Notes: generated by a model not told the origin, from the sequence alone. Counted from the stretch's first letter, positions 17,435-26,204 are shown. The stretch is DNA of 64,000 nt from Pararhodobacter oceanensis (GCF_003076755.1 NZ_QDKM01000003.1:310001-374000), one strand, 5' to 3'. A program made the numbers and translations.

Positions 17435-17919
17435 TGTGCGTCCTCCCGCCGGTAGGTGCCCGATTTACCGCCCTCTTTGTGCAGCACGGCAATGCCGCCG
17501 ATTTCCATGGATTTCTCAACCGCTTTGAGCATGTCGTAGACGGTCAGCGCGGCCACCGAGGCGGCGGTGAGGGCTTCCATCTCGACGCCGGTCTGGCCGG
17601 TGGTGCGGACCTCGGCGGTGATGCGGACGCCGGGCAGGTCGGGGTCGGGTTGCAGATCAACGGCGACTTTGGTGATCGGCAGCGGGTGGCAAAGCGGGAT
17701 CAGATCGGCGCATTTCTTTGCCGCCATGATCCCCGCCAGCCGCGCGACGCCGAGCACATCGCCTTTTTTGGCGGTGCCCTCGGTGACCCGCGCCAGTGTC
17801 TCGGGCAGCATCACCACATGGGCGCTGGCCGAGGCGGTGCGCGCGGTCACCGGTTTGTCGCCGACATCGACCATCAGCGCGCGGCCCTCGGCGTCGAAAT
17901 GGGTCAGGCGGTCGCTCAT
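17431..17919 (-). CDS. moaC: Cyclic pyranopterin monophosphate synthase
   Basis: A 162-residue enzyme that forms cyclic pyranopterin monophosphate in early molybdenum cofactor synthesis, working after MoaA. It starts [31 protein letters not shown] (catalytic His), [20 protein letters not shown] and the C-terminal KSGTYRRED (in [11 protein letters not shown]) match the family. It overlaps both trpC and moeA by 4 bp. Confidence 0.96.
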   Translation of the reverse strand: MSDRLTHFDAEGRALMVDVGDKPVTARTASASAHVVMLPETLARVTEGTAKKGDVLGVARLAGIMAAKKCADLIPLCHPLPITKVAVDLQPDPDLPGVRITAEVRTTGQTGVEMEALTAASVAALTVYDMLKAVEKSMEIGGIAVLHKEGGKSGTYRREDAQ

Positions 17920-18716
17920 GCCGTCACCGGATCGGCCAAGAGGGCGCTTGTGGCGGCGGCGACATCGTCCTGACGCATCAGGCTTTCGCCGATCAGGAAG
18001 CAGCGCGCGTTATGCGCCGCCATATCGGCCAGATCCTGCGGCGTGAACAGTCCGCTTTCGCAGACCAGCAGGCGGTCCGAGGGGACGCGCGCGGCCAACT
18101 CGCGGGTGGTGTCGAGCGTGGTCTCGAAGGTGTTCAGGTTGCGGTTGTTGATCCCCAAGAGCGGCGATTTCAGCGCCAGCGCGCGGTCCAACTCGGCGCC
18201 GTCATGGACCTCGATCAACACATCCATGCCCCAGTCGAAAGCGGCGGTCTCCAACTCGGCGGCTTGCGCGTCCGAGACCGAGGCCATGATGATCAGGATG
18301 CAATCCGCGCCCCAAGCCCGCGCCTCGGCGACCTGATAGGTGTCATAGAGGAAATCCTTGCGCAGACAGGGCAGCGAGACCGCGGCGCGGGCCTCACGCA
18401 GGAACTCGGGCGCGCCTTGGAAGCTGGGCGTGTCGGTCAGCACCGAGAGGCAGGTGGCGCCGCCCGCTTCATAGGCGCGGGCCAAGGCGGGCGGGTTGAA
18501 ATCGGGGCGGATCAGGCCCTTGGAGGGGCTGGCCTTCTTGATTTCGGCGATCAGCCCGTAGCCGGTGATGCTGGCGGTTTGCAGCGCCTGCGCAAAGCCG
18601 CGCGGGGCCGAGGCGGCTTTGGCCTGCGCCTCAATCTCACTGGGCGGCACGGCTTGTTTGGCGGCGGCGATCTCGTCGAGTTTATAGGCTTTGATACGGT
18701 CGAGAATGGTGGTCAT
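17916..18716 (-). CDS. trpC: Indole-3-glycerol-phosphate synthase
   Basis: A 266-residue monofunctional TIM-barrel enzyme of tryptophan synthesis that closes CdRP to indole-3-glycerol phosphate. [15 protein letters not shown] carries the catalytic lysine, FQGAPEFL and [14 protein letters not shown] the second lysine, and [13 protein letters not shown] and VCESGLF complete the phosphate site. AAGGAGA precedes the ATG. It heads the cluster trpC-moaC-moeA. trpD and trpG are not visible here. Confidence 0.96.
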   Translation of the reverse strand: MTTILDRIKAYKLDEIAAAKQAVPPSEIEAQAKAASAPRGFAQALQTASITGYGLIAEIKKASPSKGLIRPDFNPPALARAYEAGGATCLSVLTDTPSFQGAPEFLREARAAVSLPCLRKDFLYDTYQVAEARAWGADCILIIMASVSDAQAAELETAAFDWGMDVLIEVHDGAELDRALALKSPLLGINNRNLNTFETTLDTTRELAARVPSDRLLVCESGLFTPQDLADMAAHNARCFLIGESLMRQDDVAAATSALLADPVTA

Positions 18717-18836
18717 GGCGCTGGTCTCCTTGGCTTTGCTGCCTAGCGCTTGAGGCGCTCAAAGGGAAGCCTCGGCTTGCGGGTGACACGGCGGCAAAAG
18801 CGCGCGCACCCGCAGATGCGCGCCCTGTCTCGCGGC

Positions 18837-20315
18837 TTAAATGCTCAGGCAGATGTATTTCATCTCGAGGAAATCATCGATCCCGTGATGCGAGCCTTCG
18901 CGGCCCAGCCCCGATTGCTTGACCCCGCCAAAGGGTGCCACTTCGGTCGAGATGATGCCGGTGTTGACCCCGACGATGCCGTATTCCAGCGCCTCTTGCA
19001 CGCGGGTGATGCGGCTGACGTTCTGGGCGTAGAAATAGCAGGCGAGGCCGAAGATCGTGTCATTGGCGTAGCCGATCACCTCGTCTTCGGTGTCGAATTT
19101 GAACAGCGGCGCCAAGGGACCGAAGGTCTCGTCCTGTGCGACTTTCATCGACTGGGTGACGCCGGTGACCACGGTGGGCTGAAAGAAGGTGCCGCCCAGC
19201 GCATGGGGTTTGCCGCCGGTCAGAAGCGCGCCGCCATGGTCGAGCACATCCTTGATATGCTCCTCGACCTTATCGACCGCATCCTCATTGATCAGCGGGC
19301 CGGTGGTGACCCCGTCTTTGAGCCCGTCGCCGACATTGAGCTTTTCGACCGCGGCCTTCAGTTTTTCGGCGAAGGCGTCATAGACGCTGGACTGCACATA
19401 GATGCGGTTGGCGCAGACGCAGGTCTGGCCGTTGTTGCGGAATTTCGACATCATTGCGCCTTCGACCGCGGCATCGAGATCGGCGTCGTCAAACACGATG
19501 AAGGGCGCGTTGCCGCCCAGTTCCATCGAGCATTTCATCACCTGATCGGCGGCTTGGCGCAGCAGGATGCGGCCCACTTCGGTGGAGCCGGTGAAGGTCA
19601 GTTTGCGCACGATGGGGTTTTCGCAGAACTCCTTGCCGATCTCGGACGAGCGCGACGAGGGCACCACCGAGAGCAAGCCCTTGGGCACGCCTGCACGCTC
19701 GGCCAACACCGCCATCGACAGCGCCGACAAGGGCGTTTCCGCCGCCGGACGCGCAACAAAACCGCAGCCTGCGGCCAGCGCGGGGGCGACTTTGCGGGCG
19801 ATCATCGCGTTGGGGAAATTCCACGGGGTGATCGAGGCGCAAACACCGATCGGCTGTTTCAGAACGGTGATCCGCTTGTCGCGCATATGGCCGGGGATGG
19901 TCTCGCCGTAGACGCGTTTGGCCTCCTCGCCGAACCATTCGACGAAGGCGGCGCCGTAGAGCACCTCGCCCTTGGCCTCGGCCAGCGGTTTGCCCATTTC
20001 GGCGGTGAGGATGGTGCCCAGATCATCGGCGTTCTCGACCATCAGATCATACCACGCGCGCAGAATCGCGGCGCGTTCCTTACCGGTGCGCGCGGCCCAA
20101 TCTTTCATTGCGGTATTGGCGGCATCAATCGCGCGGGCAACTTCGGCACGGCTGAGATCGGTGACCTCGGCGATCACATCGCCGCGGGCGGGATTGGTGA
20201 CGGCGAAGGTTTTGCCGTCGTCGGCCTCCACCCACTCCCCCGCCACATAGGCGCGGGTTTCCAGCAGCGAGGGGTCCTTGAGCATTGCGCGAAGGTCGGT
20301 GGTTTGGTCGAGCAT
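18837..20315 (-). CDS. gabD: NAD(P)-dependent succinate-semialdehyde dehydrogenase
   Basis: A 492-residue aldehyde dehydrogenase. Visible are ITPWNFPNAMIARKVAPALA (cofactor binding), FTGSTEVGRILLRQA, the general base Glu in MELGGNAPFIVFDDADLD, and the nucleophile Cys in NGQTCVCANRIYVQ. The C-terminal SGLGREGSHHGIDDFLEMKY is typical of the GabD group, which oxidises succinate semialdehyde to succinate. The start at 20315 has GAGGA upstream. The frame extends to 20516 but that part overlaps the divergent hydrolase and looks noncoding. No gabT lies next to it. Confidence 0.92.
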   Translation of the reverse strand: MLDQTTDLRAMLKDPSLLETRAYVAGEWVEADDGKTFAVTNPARGDVIAEVTDLSRAEVARAIDAANTAMKDWAARTGKERAAILRAWYDLMVENADDLGTILTAEMGKPLAEAKGEVLYGAAFVEWFGEEAKRVYGETIPGHMRDKRITVLKQPIGVCASITPWNFPNAMIARKVAPALAAGCGFVARPAAETPLSALSMAVLAERAGVPKGLLSVVPSSRSSEIGKEFCENPIVRKLTFTGSTEVGRILLRQAADQVMKCSMELGGNAPFIVFDDADLDAAVEGAMMSKFRNNGQTCVCANRIYVQSSVYDAFAEKLKAAVEKLNVGDGLKDGVTTGPLINEDAVDKVEEHIKDVLDHGGALLTGGKPHALGGTFFQPTVVTGVTQSMKVAQDETFGPLAPLFKFDTEDEVIGYANDTIFGLACYFYAQNVSRITRVQEALEYGIVGVNTGIISTEVAPFGGVKQSGLGREGSHHGIDDFLEMKYICLSI

Positions 20316-20514
20316 GATGTCCTCATCAATGGCTTTACACCGGACAGGCACGGCGCATCTATACCGTAAGCACTTGCAACTACTGACGCAGACCGCCAGC
20401 ATTGCCGCACCCGCAGCGGGTTGAATCCTCCTGCCAGACCGGTGCCGCGTGCGGCCCGTCCGGCAGGGCAAGTTTGAGCATACAACCGGCGCGATGACAA
20501 GAAACGGAGACCGC

Positions 20515-21306
20515 ATGACCCAAGACCTGAGCCTCGATTATGCGAATGGCGATTTCATTGCCGGTGCCGCGGAGTATCCGGCGCGCTGGGACGCTCTGGC
20601 GGAGGATACGCGCGCCTCGCTGGGTGAGCGGGCGCGTTGCGGCATCGCCTATGGCGAGAGCCCGCGGCAGGTGTTTGATCTGATGCTGCCCAAGGGGCGG
20701 CCGGCCGGTCTGATGGTGTTCATCCACGGCGGTTACTGGCTGAATTTCGGCCCGCAAACATGGTCGCATTTGGCCGCGGGCGCGTTGCTGCGCGATTGGG
20801 CGGTGGCACTGCCGGGGTATACGCTGGCGCCCGCGGCCCGCATTCACGAGATGACCCGCGAGATCAGCGCCGCGATTGGCGTGGCCGCGCAGGAGGTTGC
20901 CGAGGGGCCGATTGTGGTCACCGGCCATTCCGCGGGCGGGCATCTGTCGGCGCGGATGGCGTGCAGCGACCAGAGCGCGGATTGGACGCGGCGGCTGGCG
21001 CGGGTGGTGCCGATCTCGCCGCTTTCGGATCTGGCGCCGCTGATGCAGACGGCGATGAACAAAGACCTGCGGATTGATCCGGCGGAGGCGGCGGCGGAAA
21101 GCCCCGCGCGGCTGCAAAAACGTGAGGATGTGGGCTGCACGGTCTGGGTTGGCGGGCAGGAGCGGCCGAGTTTCCTCTGGCAGGCGCGGCTTTTGTCCGA
21201 GGCATGGGATTGCCCGTGGCATGTCGCGACGGGGGCGCATCATTTCGATGTGATTGATCCGCTAACCGATCCCGACAGTCTGCTGGTCAAGACGCTGCTG
21301 GAGTGA
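20515..21306 (+). CDS. Arylformamidase-like alpha/beta hydrolase
   Basis: A 263-residue alpha/beta hydrolase. FIHGGYWLNF (His71 onward) is the oxyanion loop that marks kynurenine-formamidase-like enzymes, VTGHSAGGHLSARM carries the nucleophile Ser139, and GAHHFDVIDPL supplies the catalytic His. Arylformamidases hydrolyse N-formylkynurenine. Without kynurenine genes nearby the substrate remains open. The start at 20515 has GGAGA upstream; an in-frame ATG at 20494 is possible. Confidence 0.82.
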   Translation: MTQDLSLDYANGDFIAGAAEYPARWDALAEDTRASLGERARCGIAYGESPRQVFDLMLPKGRPAGLMVFIHGGYWLNFGPQTWSHLAAGALLRDWAVALPGYTLAPAARIHEMTREISAAIGVAAQEVAEGPIVVTGHSAGGHLSARMACSDQSADWTRRLARVVPISPLSDLAPLMQTAMNKDLRIDPAEAAAESPARLQKREDVGCTVWVGGQERPSFLWQARLLSEAWDCPWHVATGAHHFDVIDPLTDPDSLLVKTLLE

Positions 21307-21313
21307 GCCGCGC

Positions 21314-21787
21314 CTATAGTTTCGACGAAATCACGCCGGTGTTGAACCCGCCCATGCGCAGCTCGCCGAACAGCCGCTGATATTCGATTTTCGGGCAGCG
21401 GTTCTGCACGAAGTTCAGCCCGCGCGCGGCGGCGGCCTGATTGGCGTGCTCGCTGGTGACGCCGATTTGCAGCCAGATGGTGCGCAGATTGGGCAGATGC
21501 GCGAGCGCCTCATCGACAATCGCGGGCACATGCTCCGAGCGGCGGAAGACATCGACGGTATCGACCTCGGGCGGGCAATCCTTGAGCGAGGCGACCACGG
21601 TCTCGCCGAGCAGCATCTGCCCCGCCAGACCCGGGTTAACCGGGATCACCCGCATGCCGCGCAACCCGAGATAGCGCGCGACATAATAGGAGGGGCGGAC
21701 CTGATTGGCCGAGACGCCAACCACCGCCACCACCTTCATTGACGCGAGAATTTTGCGCAGCGCGTCGTCGCTTAGGTCATCACTCAT
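21314..21787 (-). CDS. CoA-binding domain protein (YccU type)
   Basis: A 157-residue Rossmann-like CoA-binding protein. It has VVAVVGVSANQVRPSYYVARYL at its front (VVGVSANQVRPS is the nucleotide loop) and VIPVNPGLAGQMLLGE. VDVFRRSEHVPAIV and IWLQIGVTSEHAN follow, as in the succinyl-CoA-synthetase-like fold. It ends facing the arylformamidase-like gene. The family's physiological role is not established. Confidence 0.85.
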   Translation of the reverse strand: MSDDLSDDALRKILASMKVVAVVGVSANQVRPSYYVARYLGLRGMRVIPVNPGLAGQMLLGETVVASLKDCPPEVDTVDVFRRSEHVPAIVDEALAHLPNLRTIWLQIGVTSEHANQAAAARGLNFVQNRCPKIEYQRLFGELRMGGFNTGVISSKL

Positions 21788-21901
21788 GCGGCCCCCCTAT
21801 CCATGACGAAAAAGCTAAGCGCAAAGCAGGGGGCGCGGCAAGGGATGGCCCGATAAAGTGTGGATAAAGCGCGGATAAAGTGACGGTTTTTCAATGAAAA
21901 A

Positions 21902-21924
21902 GCGCCTGGCACGGGGCCAGGCGC
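21902..21924 (-). terminator. Hairpin with T-run, minus strand
   Basis: GCGCCTGGC (21902-21910) pairs with GCCAGGCGC (21916-21924). On the minus strand it is followed by TTTTTCATTG. It lies 120 bp beyond the rlmB stop and is the best terminator candidate for that gene. Confidence 0.7.
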
Positions 21925-21944
21925 GAAGTTGGGAACGAGGGACA

Positions 21945-22025
21945 ATGAACGAAACAAGCGAGAGTTCCGGCTCGCGTTTCATGAGTTTGATATGGCCCCT
22001 TTTGCGCCGATTTAAAGGGCGCTAG
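21945..22025 (+). CDS. Possible 26-residue small protein
   Basis: An ATG at 21945 opens a frame that ends with TAG at 22023-22025. The product begins MNETSESSGSRF and ends MSLIWPLLRRFKGR, an acidic and polar front with an amphipathic, positively charged end. GAGGG lies six bases upstream. An in-frame ATG at 21894 would add 17 residues but would run through the hairpin at 21902. It is antisense to the rlmB downstream region. No family recognised; coding status rests on the ribosome site and composition. Confidence 0.35.
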   Translation: MNETSESSGSRFMSLIWPLLRRFKGR

Positions 22026-22044
22026 CGTTTTCGTGAAGATTGCG

Positions 22045-22824
22045 TCAGCGCCCGACCGTCGCCGCATAGAGCGAGACCGCCGCGGCATTCGAGACGTTCA
22101 GCGAGCCGAAAGCACCACCATAAGGGATGCGCACCAGATGGTCGCAGGTCTCTTTGGTCTTCTGCCGCAGCCCCGGACCCTCGGCGCCAAAGACCAGCGC
22201 GACGGGCCGTGTGCCGACACCCTCGAGCACCTCGCCAAGCGTTGCTTCGGCCTCGCCATCAAGCCCGAGCACGGTGAAGCCCATGCGTTTGAGCGTCTCC
22301 ATCGCGTCGGCCAGATTGGTCACCCGCAGATAGGGCTGGCGCTCGAGCGCGCCGCTGGCGGTTTTCGCCAAAGCGCCGGTTTCGGGCGCCGCGTGCTGGC
22401 GGGTGGCGACCACGGCGCGGGCGCCGAAGACCTCGGCCGAGCGCAGCACCGCGCCGACGTTATGGGGATCGGTCACACGGTCCAAGAGCACCACCACCGG
22501 CGCGCCCTCGCCGGCCGCGCAGACGTCCTGAAACGGCCCCCAATCCAGCGGCTTGACCTCAAGCGCGGCGCCCTGATGCACCGAATCCGGCGCCAAGGGG
22601 GCGGAGAATTTACGCGCGTCCTCGATCTCGGGCGTCATGCCCGATTGCTCTATCGCCTCGGCAAGTTTGTCGGCGGCATTCTTGGTCACCAAAAGCCGCA
22701 GTTTCTTGCGCTCAGGGTTAACCAGCGCGTCGCGCACCGCATGCAGGCCAAAGAGCCAGAGGGTTTCATTCGCCGCGCTGCGTTTGGCGCGTTCTTTCTC
22801 TACGACCCACGTCGGTTTTTTCAT
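22045..22824 (-). CDS. rlmB: 23S rRNA (guanosine-2'-O-)-methyltransferase, TrmH/RlmB type
   Basis: A 259-residue SPOUT methyltransferase. The N-terminal substrate domain is LWLFGLHAVRDALVNPERK. The SPOUT core has VVLLDRVTDPHNVGAVLRSAE, ALVFGAEGPGLR and the knot motif IPYGGAFGSLNVSNAAAV (IPYGG...SLNVSNA). These are the three TrmH motifs. RlmB methylates G2251 in the peptidyl-transferase centre. The start at 22824 (MKKPTWVVEK) is preferred; an upstream in-frame ATG at 22890 has poor composition. A terminator-like hairpin lies downstream at 21902. Confidence 0.92.
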   Translation of the reverse strand: MKKPTWVVEKERAKRSAANETLWLFGLHAVRDALVNPERKKLRLLVTKNAADKLAEAIEQSGMTPEIEDARKFSAPLAPDSVHQGAALEVKPLDWGPFQDVCAAGEGAPVVVLLDRVTDPHNVGAVLRSAEVFGARAVVATRQHAAPETGALAKTASGALERQPYLRVTNLADAMETLKRMGFTVLGLDGEAEATLGEVLEGVGTRPVALVFGAEGPGLRQKTKETCDHLVRIPYGGAFGSLNVSNAAAVSLYAATVGR

Positions 22825-22910
22825 CTTTCGGCCCTTACATTGCGGCGCGCTGGCTGCGGCAGGGGCCGCAGAGACGCAAGCCCGCTTCATAGCGGCGCGG
22901 CACGGCGGCG

Positions 22911-23648
22911 TCAGCCCTCAAAATCCGACCCTTCATCGCGCAGAATTTCCTTGAGTTCGCGCAGATGCGCCTCGGCGAAACCGGTATAGTCCTCCCATTC
23001 GCTGGCGGTTTTCTCGGCCACCTCATCGGGCAGCACCCGCAGCGGTTGGCCGGTTTGTAACGCACGGATATAGGTCTCGGCAGCGCGCTCGAAATAATAC
23101 ATCCGGTGGAAGGCCTCAGCGACGGTTTGACCGATCACCAGCACGCCGTGGTTGCCCATCACCATCGTGGTGTGTTTGGGATCGGCCAAGAGCGCCGCAC
23201 AGCGCGCGCCCTCCTCGCCCAAAGCCATGCCGCCAAAGCCTTCATCAATCACATGGCGATCAAAGAACATCGCGCTGTTCTGGTCGATGGCGGGCAGGCG
23301 CGAATCGGCGAGACCGGCGAGAACGGTGGCATGGATGGAATGCACATGCATCACGCAGCGGGCATGCGGACAGGCGCGGTGGATGGCGCCGTGCAGCGCC
23401 CAAGCGGTGGGATCGGGGGCATCGGGACGCTCGAGCGTGGCCGGATCATCGGCGTCCAACTCCAGCAGGTCACGGGCGCTGATCCGCGAGAAATGGCGCC
23501 CGTTGGGGTTGATCAGGAACCGCCGCCCGCCCTCGTCAATCGCCAGCGAGAAATGATTGGCGACGGATTCGTGCATGTTCAACCGCGCGGTCCAGCGAAA
23601 CGCCGCCGCCAGATCGCTACGCGCCTCGGCCAAGGTGTTTTGTAGCAT
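22911..23648 (-). CDS. Class II aldolase/adducin-family protein
   Basis: A 245-residue protein of the class II aldolase/adducin fold. The zinc-site histidines are in CVMHVHSIHATVLAG and MGNHGVLV. RWTARLNMHESVANHFSLA is the family's N-terminal segment (quoted in part: MHESVANHFSLA). Members cleave or epimerise phosphorylated or free sugar derivatives. Two adjacent ATGs exist; the second, at 23648, is better spaced from GGAGGGC. The substrate cannot be read from context: rlmB on one side, tRNA-Tyr on the other. Confidence 0.82.
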   Translation of the reverse strand: MLQNTLAEARSDLAAAFRWTARLNMHESVANHFSLAIDEGGRRFLINPNGRHFSRISARDLLELDADDPATLERPDAPDPTAWALHGAIHRACPHARCVMHVHSIHATVLAGLADSRLPAIDQNSAMFFDRHVIDEGFGGMALGEEGARCAALLADPKHTTMVMGNHGVLVIGQTVAEAFHRMYYFERAAETYIRALQTGQPLRVLPDEVAEKTASEWEDYTGFAEAHLRELKEILRDEGSDFEG

Positions 23649-23872
23649 CATGCCCTCCGCTTTCGGTTTGCCCTGCATCCCATGATGGCAGAAATCCGCG
23701 CCCTTGCGAGGGGAAACTTTACCGCCCCAATTGCTGCCCGCGCTGCCGCCCTTTGGCCCACCAAAGCCGCAACGCAGCGCCGCGCCTAGGCACCGGCCCC
23801 TAAACCCCGCATTTCCCGAGGATTCGACCCTTGACGCCCTGAGCCACGTTCGGTATCTCCCGCCTCAGCGTC

Positions 23873-23956
23873 GGGCGACGTGCTGCAAGGTGCGGCAGCG
23901 GACTGTAACTCCGCCGGGGAGACCCACGCCTGGTTCGATTCCAGGGTCGCCCACCA
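23873..23956 (+). tRNA. tRNA-Tyr (GTA), atypical core
   Basis: The acceptor stem GGGCGAC (23873-23879) pairs with GTCGCCC (23946-23952), then A and an encoded CCA (23954-23956). The anticodon arm is GCGGA-CTGTAAC-TCCGC with anticodon GTA. A long variable arm (GGG-GAGA-CCC) and T arm CCTGG-TTCGATT-CCAGG complete a class II tRNA, as bacterial tRNA-Tyr should be. Odd points: base 8 reads G where U is nearly universal, and the D arm is compact with no clear A14. A T-rich stretch follows the CCA. Confidence 0.85.
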
Positions 23957-24027
23957 TTTTCCCTTTTGAAAACGGTGTTTTGAATGTGCCAACCGGCGCG
24001 CCTAGGGGCGGCGTTTTGGGCATTGGC

Positions 24028-24582
24028 TCACGCTTGCGCAGCCTTCATGAAGCGGTCGCGGATCACCACCGGGTCCATTGTGATCACAGGCTCTTTGGCG
24101 TTGCCGCTGGCGCATTTGCAGATGATCACGGTCATTTCCTGACTGTCCAACGCCTCTTGCAGCACGCGGGCGGTGTCCTCGGCTTGGCATTCGATCACCC
24201 CCTCGCAACCGCAGGCCTCGGCGACTTTGGCGAGCGAGGTTTTGCGGCCCGCGTAGGTCGGTTGATCGCCGGTTGAGCCATACGAGCCGTTATCGATCAC
24301 CAGCAGGATGAAATTCGCCGCCGGATTATTGGCAATCGTCGGCAAGCTACCGAGGTTGGTCAGCACCGAGCCATCGCCGTCAATCGCCACCACCGGTTTG
24401 GGCTGCACCAGCGCCAGACCCAGCCCGATTGACGAGGCCAGCCCCATCGTGCCCAGCATATAAAAATTGCTCGGCTGGTCGGCGATGGCGTGGAGTTCTT
24501 GGCTGGGGATGCCGATGTTGCAGACCACGAGATGGCCCTTCAGGATCGGCGCGATGTCGCGCAGAATTTGCGAGCGGATCAT
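24028..24582 (-). CDS. comE: Sulfopyruvate decarboxylase, beta subunit
   Basis: A 184-residue C-terminal half of a thiamine-diphosphate decarboxylase. It has the ThDP/Mg signature VVAIDGDGSVLTNLGSLPTI...IDNGSYGSTG (GDG to N spacing), preceded by MGLASSIGLGLAL. Its N-terminal partner is encoded immediately upstream with a 1-bp gap. Together they convert 3-sulfopyruvate to sulfoacetaldehyde. In roseobacters this serves sulfolactate/DHPS catabolism, in methanogens coenzyme M synthesis. Phosphonopyruvate decarboxylase is a close relative and an alternative. Confidence 0.82.
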   Translation of the reverse strand: MIRSQILRDIAPILKGHLVVCNIGIPSQELHAIADQPSNFYMLGTMGLASSIGLGLALVQPKPVVAIDGDGSVLTNLGSLPTIANNPAANFILLVIDNGSYGSTGDQPTYAGRKTSLAKVAEACGCEGVIECQAEDTARVLQEALDSQEMTVIICKCASGNAKEPVITMDPVVIRDRFMKAAQA

Positions 24583-24583
24583 C

Positions 24584-25081
24584 TCAATATCCTCCCCAGA
24601 ATGTGGCGTCGGTCAGCACCGCGACGGGCTTGTTGCACATGAAGGTGTATTTCAGGATCGCGCCCAACTCCTGCGCATCGGCGCGGTGGTGGAAATGATA
24701 GGTCGGGATCTGCAGCTGCGCGAGTAACGCCTTGGTATGGATGGCCATTTCCACTTGGCAAGCGATCGGCTCACCGAGTTCGCCGCGGTAGGAAATCAGC
24801 ATCGGCAGCGGCATGCGGTAGTATTGGATCAGCGTCGCCAGCGTGTTGATGGTGACGCCAAGCGCGGTGTTTTGCATGATGATCGCCGGACGGGTGCCGC
24901 CCATGAAGGCACCGGCGCAGAGCCCCATGCCCTCGTCTTCTTTGTTGGCCGGAACATGCAGGATATCGCTGCGGGTCTCGAGTTCGGCGATCACACCGGC
25001 CAATTGTTTGCAGGGCACGGTGGTTACGAAACCGATGTCATTCGCCACCAGATCATCGACGATTTGCGTGTGAATATCCAC
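24584..25081 (-). CDS. comD: Sulfopyruvate decarboxylase, alpha subunit
   Basis: A 165-residue pyrimidine-binding half of the same ThDP enzyme. The ThDP-activating glutamate lies in VPANKEDEGMGLCAGAFMGG. MQNTALGVTINTLATLI and PMLISYRGELGEP are typical of sulfopyruvate and phosphonopyruvate decarboxylases. It is translated with comE. Sulfolactate dehydrogenases, xsc and pta are not in this window, so the pathway around it is not visible. Confidence 0.82.
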   Translation of the reverse strand: MDIHTQIVDDLVANDIGFVTTVPCKQLAGVIAELETRSDILHVPANKEDEGMGLCAGAFMGGTRPAIIMQNTALGVTINTLATLIQYYRMPLPMLISYRGELGEPIACQVEMAIHTKALLAQLQIPTYHFHHRADAQELGAILKYTFMCNKPVAVLTDATFWGGY

Positions 25082-25116
25082 TTGGGCACGTCTCCTTGAA
25101 TGCGGCGCATGGCGGG

Positions 25117-25584
25117 TCAGGCGGTGAGAAACTCCGCGTCGATCTCGACCGGAAAATTCACCGAGCGGGCGATGAAACAGGTCTCGTGGATTTTGTGGTG
25201 GATCGCGTGGGCCTCGGTCAGATCGGCGCCCTCTTGCAGGGTGATCCGCGGGCGCAGTGTGGCTTTGATAAAACGCGCGGCGCCGCTGCGCTCGAGTTCG
25301 CCGGTGCCTTCGGGCGTGTCCTCATAGGCGGTGACGACGATACCCGCGTCCGAGGCGAGATGCAGATACCACAGCATATGACAGGCCGAGAGCGCCGAAA
25401 GCAGCAGGTCCTCGGGGTTCATCAGCGTGGGATCACCGCCGAGCAGCGGATCATTGGAGCAGTTGATCACCGGCTTGCCCGGCACCGCAATCTGCCAGGC
25501 GCGCTGATAGCCCGTGTAGCTGGCGGTGCCCTGCCCGGTGTTGCCGGTCCAGCGGACATGCGAGGTATAGGCGTGGGTTTTCAT
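25117..25584 (-). CDS. OsmC-family peroxiredoxin-like protein
   Basis: A 155-residue OsmC/Ohr-fold protein. LLLSALSACHMLWYLHLA contains one of the family cysteines, and KIHETCFIARSVNFPVEI the second, so the two-Cys peroxidase site is present. The family reduces organic hydroperoxides in the cytoplasm. The start at 25584 overlaps the lysE-type gene's stop in an ATGA. Longer open sequence upstream is an out-of-frame shadow of that gene. Confidence 0.88.
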   Translation of the reverse strand: MKTHAYTSHVRWTGNTGQGTASYTGYQRAWQIAVPGKPVINCSNDPLLGGDPTLMNPEDLLLSALSACHMLWYLHLASDAGIVVTAYEDTPEGTGELERSGAARFIKATLRPRITLQEGADLTEAHAIHHKIHETCFIARSVNFPVEIDAEFLTA

Positions 25585-26204
25585 CAGGCACCTCCGGTCA
25601 AAGCCCTGAATGCCAGACTGGCCGCAATCGCCCACATGATCAAGCCAAAGGCGATCTCGGTGATCACCCAGGCGCGCGGGCGGGCCAGCAGTGGCGCAAG
25701 CGCACGGGCGCCGTAGCCGAGGGTGGTGAAGAACACCAAAGACGCCAGTGTTGCCCCGACGCCAAAGCTGGCTTGATGTGGTGCGTATTGCGCCGAAAGC
25801 GCGCCCAAAAGCGCCAGCGTATCGAGATAGACATGCGGGTTGAGCCAGGTCAGCGCCAGCGCGGTCAGGGCAACGCGGCGGCTTGAGGCGGGTGTCGAGG
25901 CGGCGGCGGTCAGCGCGGCTCCGCCTTGGAAGGCGGCGCGAAACCGCAGCGCGCCATAGGCCAGCAAGAACGCCACCCCGCCCCAGAGCATCAAGGGCAT
26001 CACCCATGGCGCGCGCTCGGCCACCACCGAGAAACCGGCGACGCCGAGGATGATGAGCACCGCATCCGAGAGCGCGCAGATTGCGACCACCAGCGCGATA
26101 TGCTCGCGCTTGATCCCCTGACGCAGGACAAAGGCGTTTTGCGCGCCAATCGCTGCGATCAGCGACAGGCCGGAGAGAAATCCTGCGAGAGTGGCTGTGA
26201 ACAT
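25584..26204 (-). CDS. LysE/ArgO-family amino-acid exporter
   Basis: A 206-residue inner-membrane protein with about six hydrophobic helices. It begins MFTATLAGFLSGLSLIAAIG and has AIGAQNAFVLRQGIKREHIA, the LysE/ArgO signature. LTWLNPHVYLDTLALLG in the middle is also typical. It exports basic amino acids (arginine or lysine). It is translationally coupled to the OsmC-type gene. No LysG/ArgP regulator is adjacent. Confidence 0.9.
   Translation of the reverse strand: MFTATLAGFLSGLSLIAAIGAQNAFVLRQGIKREHIALVVAICALSDAVLIILGVAGFSVVAERAPWVMPLMLWGGVAFLLAYGALRFRAAFQGGAALTAAASTPASSRRVALTALALTWLNPHVYLDTLALLGALSAQYAPHQASFGVGATLASLVFFTTLGYGARALAPLLARPRAWVITEIAFGLIMWAIAASLAFRALTGGA

Noticed and set aside
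23679-24027. A genomic island boundary at tRNA-Tyr
   Set aside because: No integrase, no repeated tRNA 3' end downstream within the window, and the neighbouring genes look like normal chromosomal genes.
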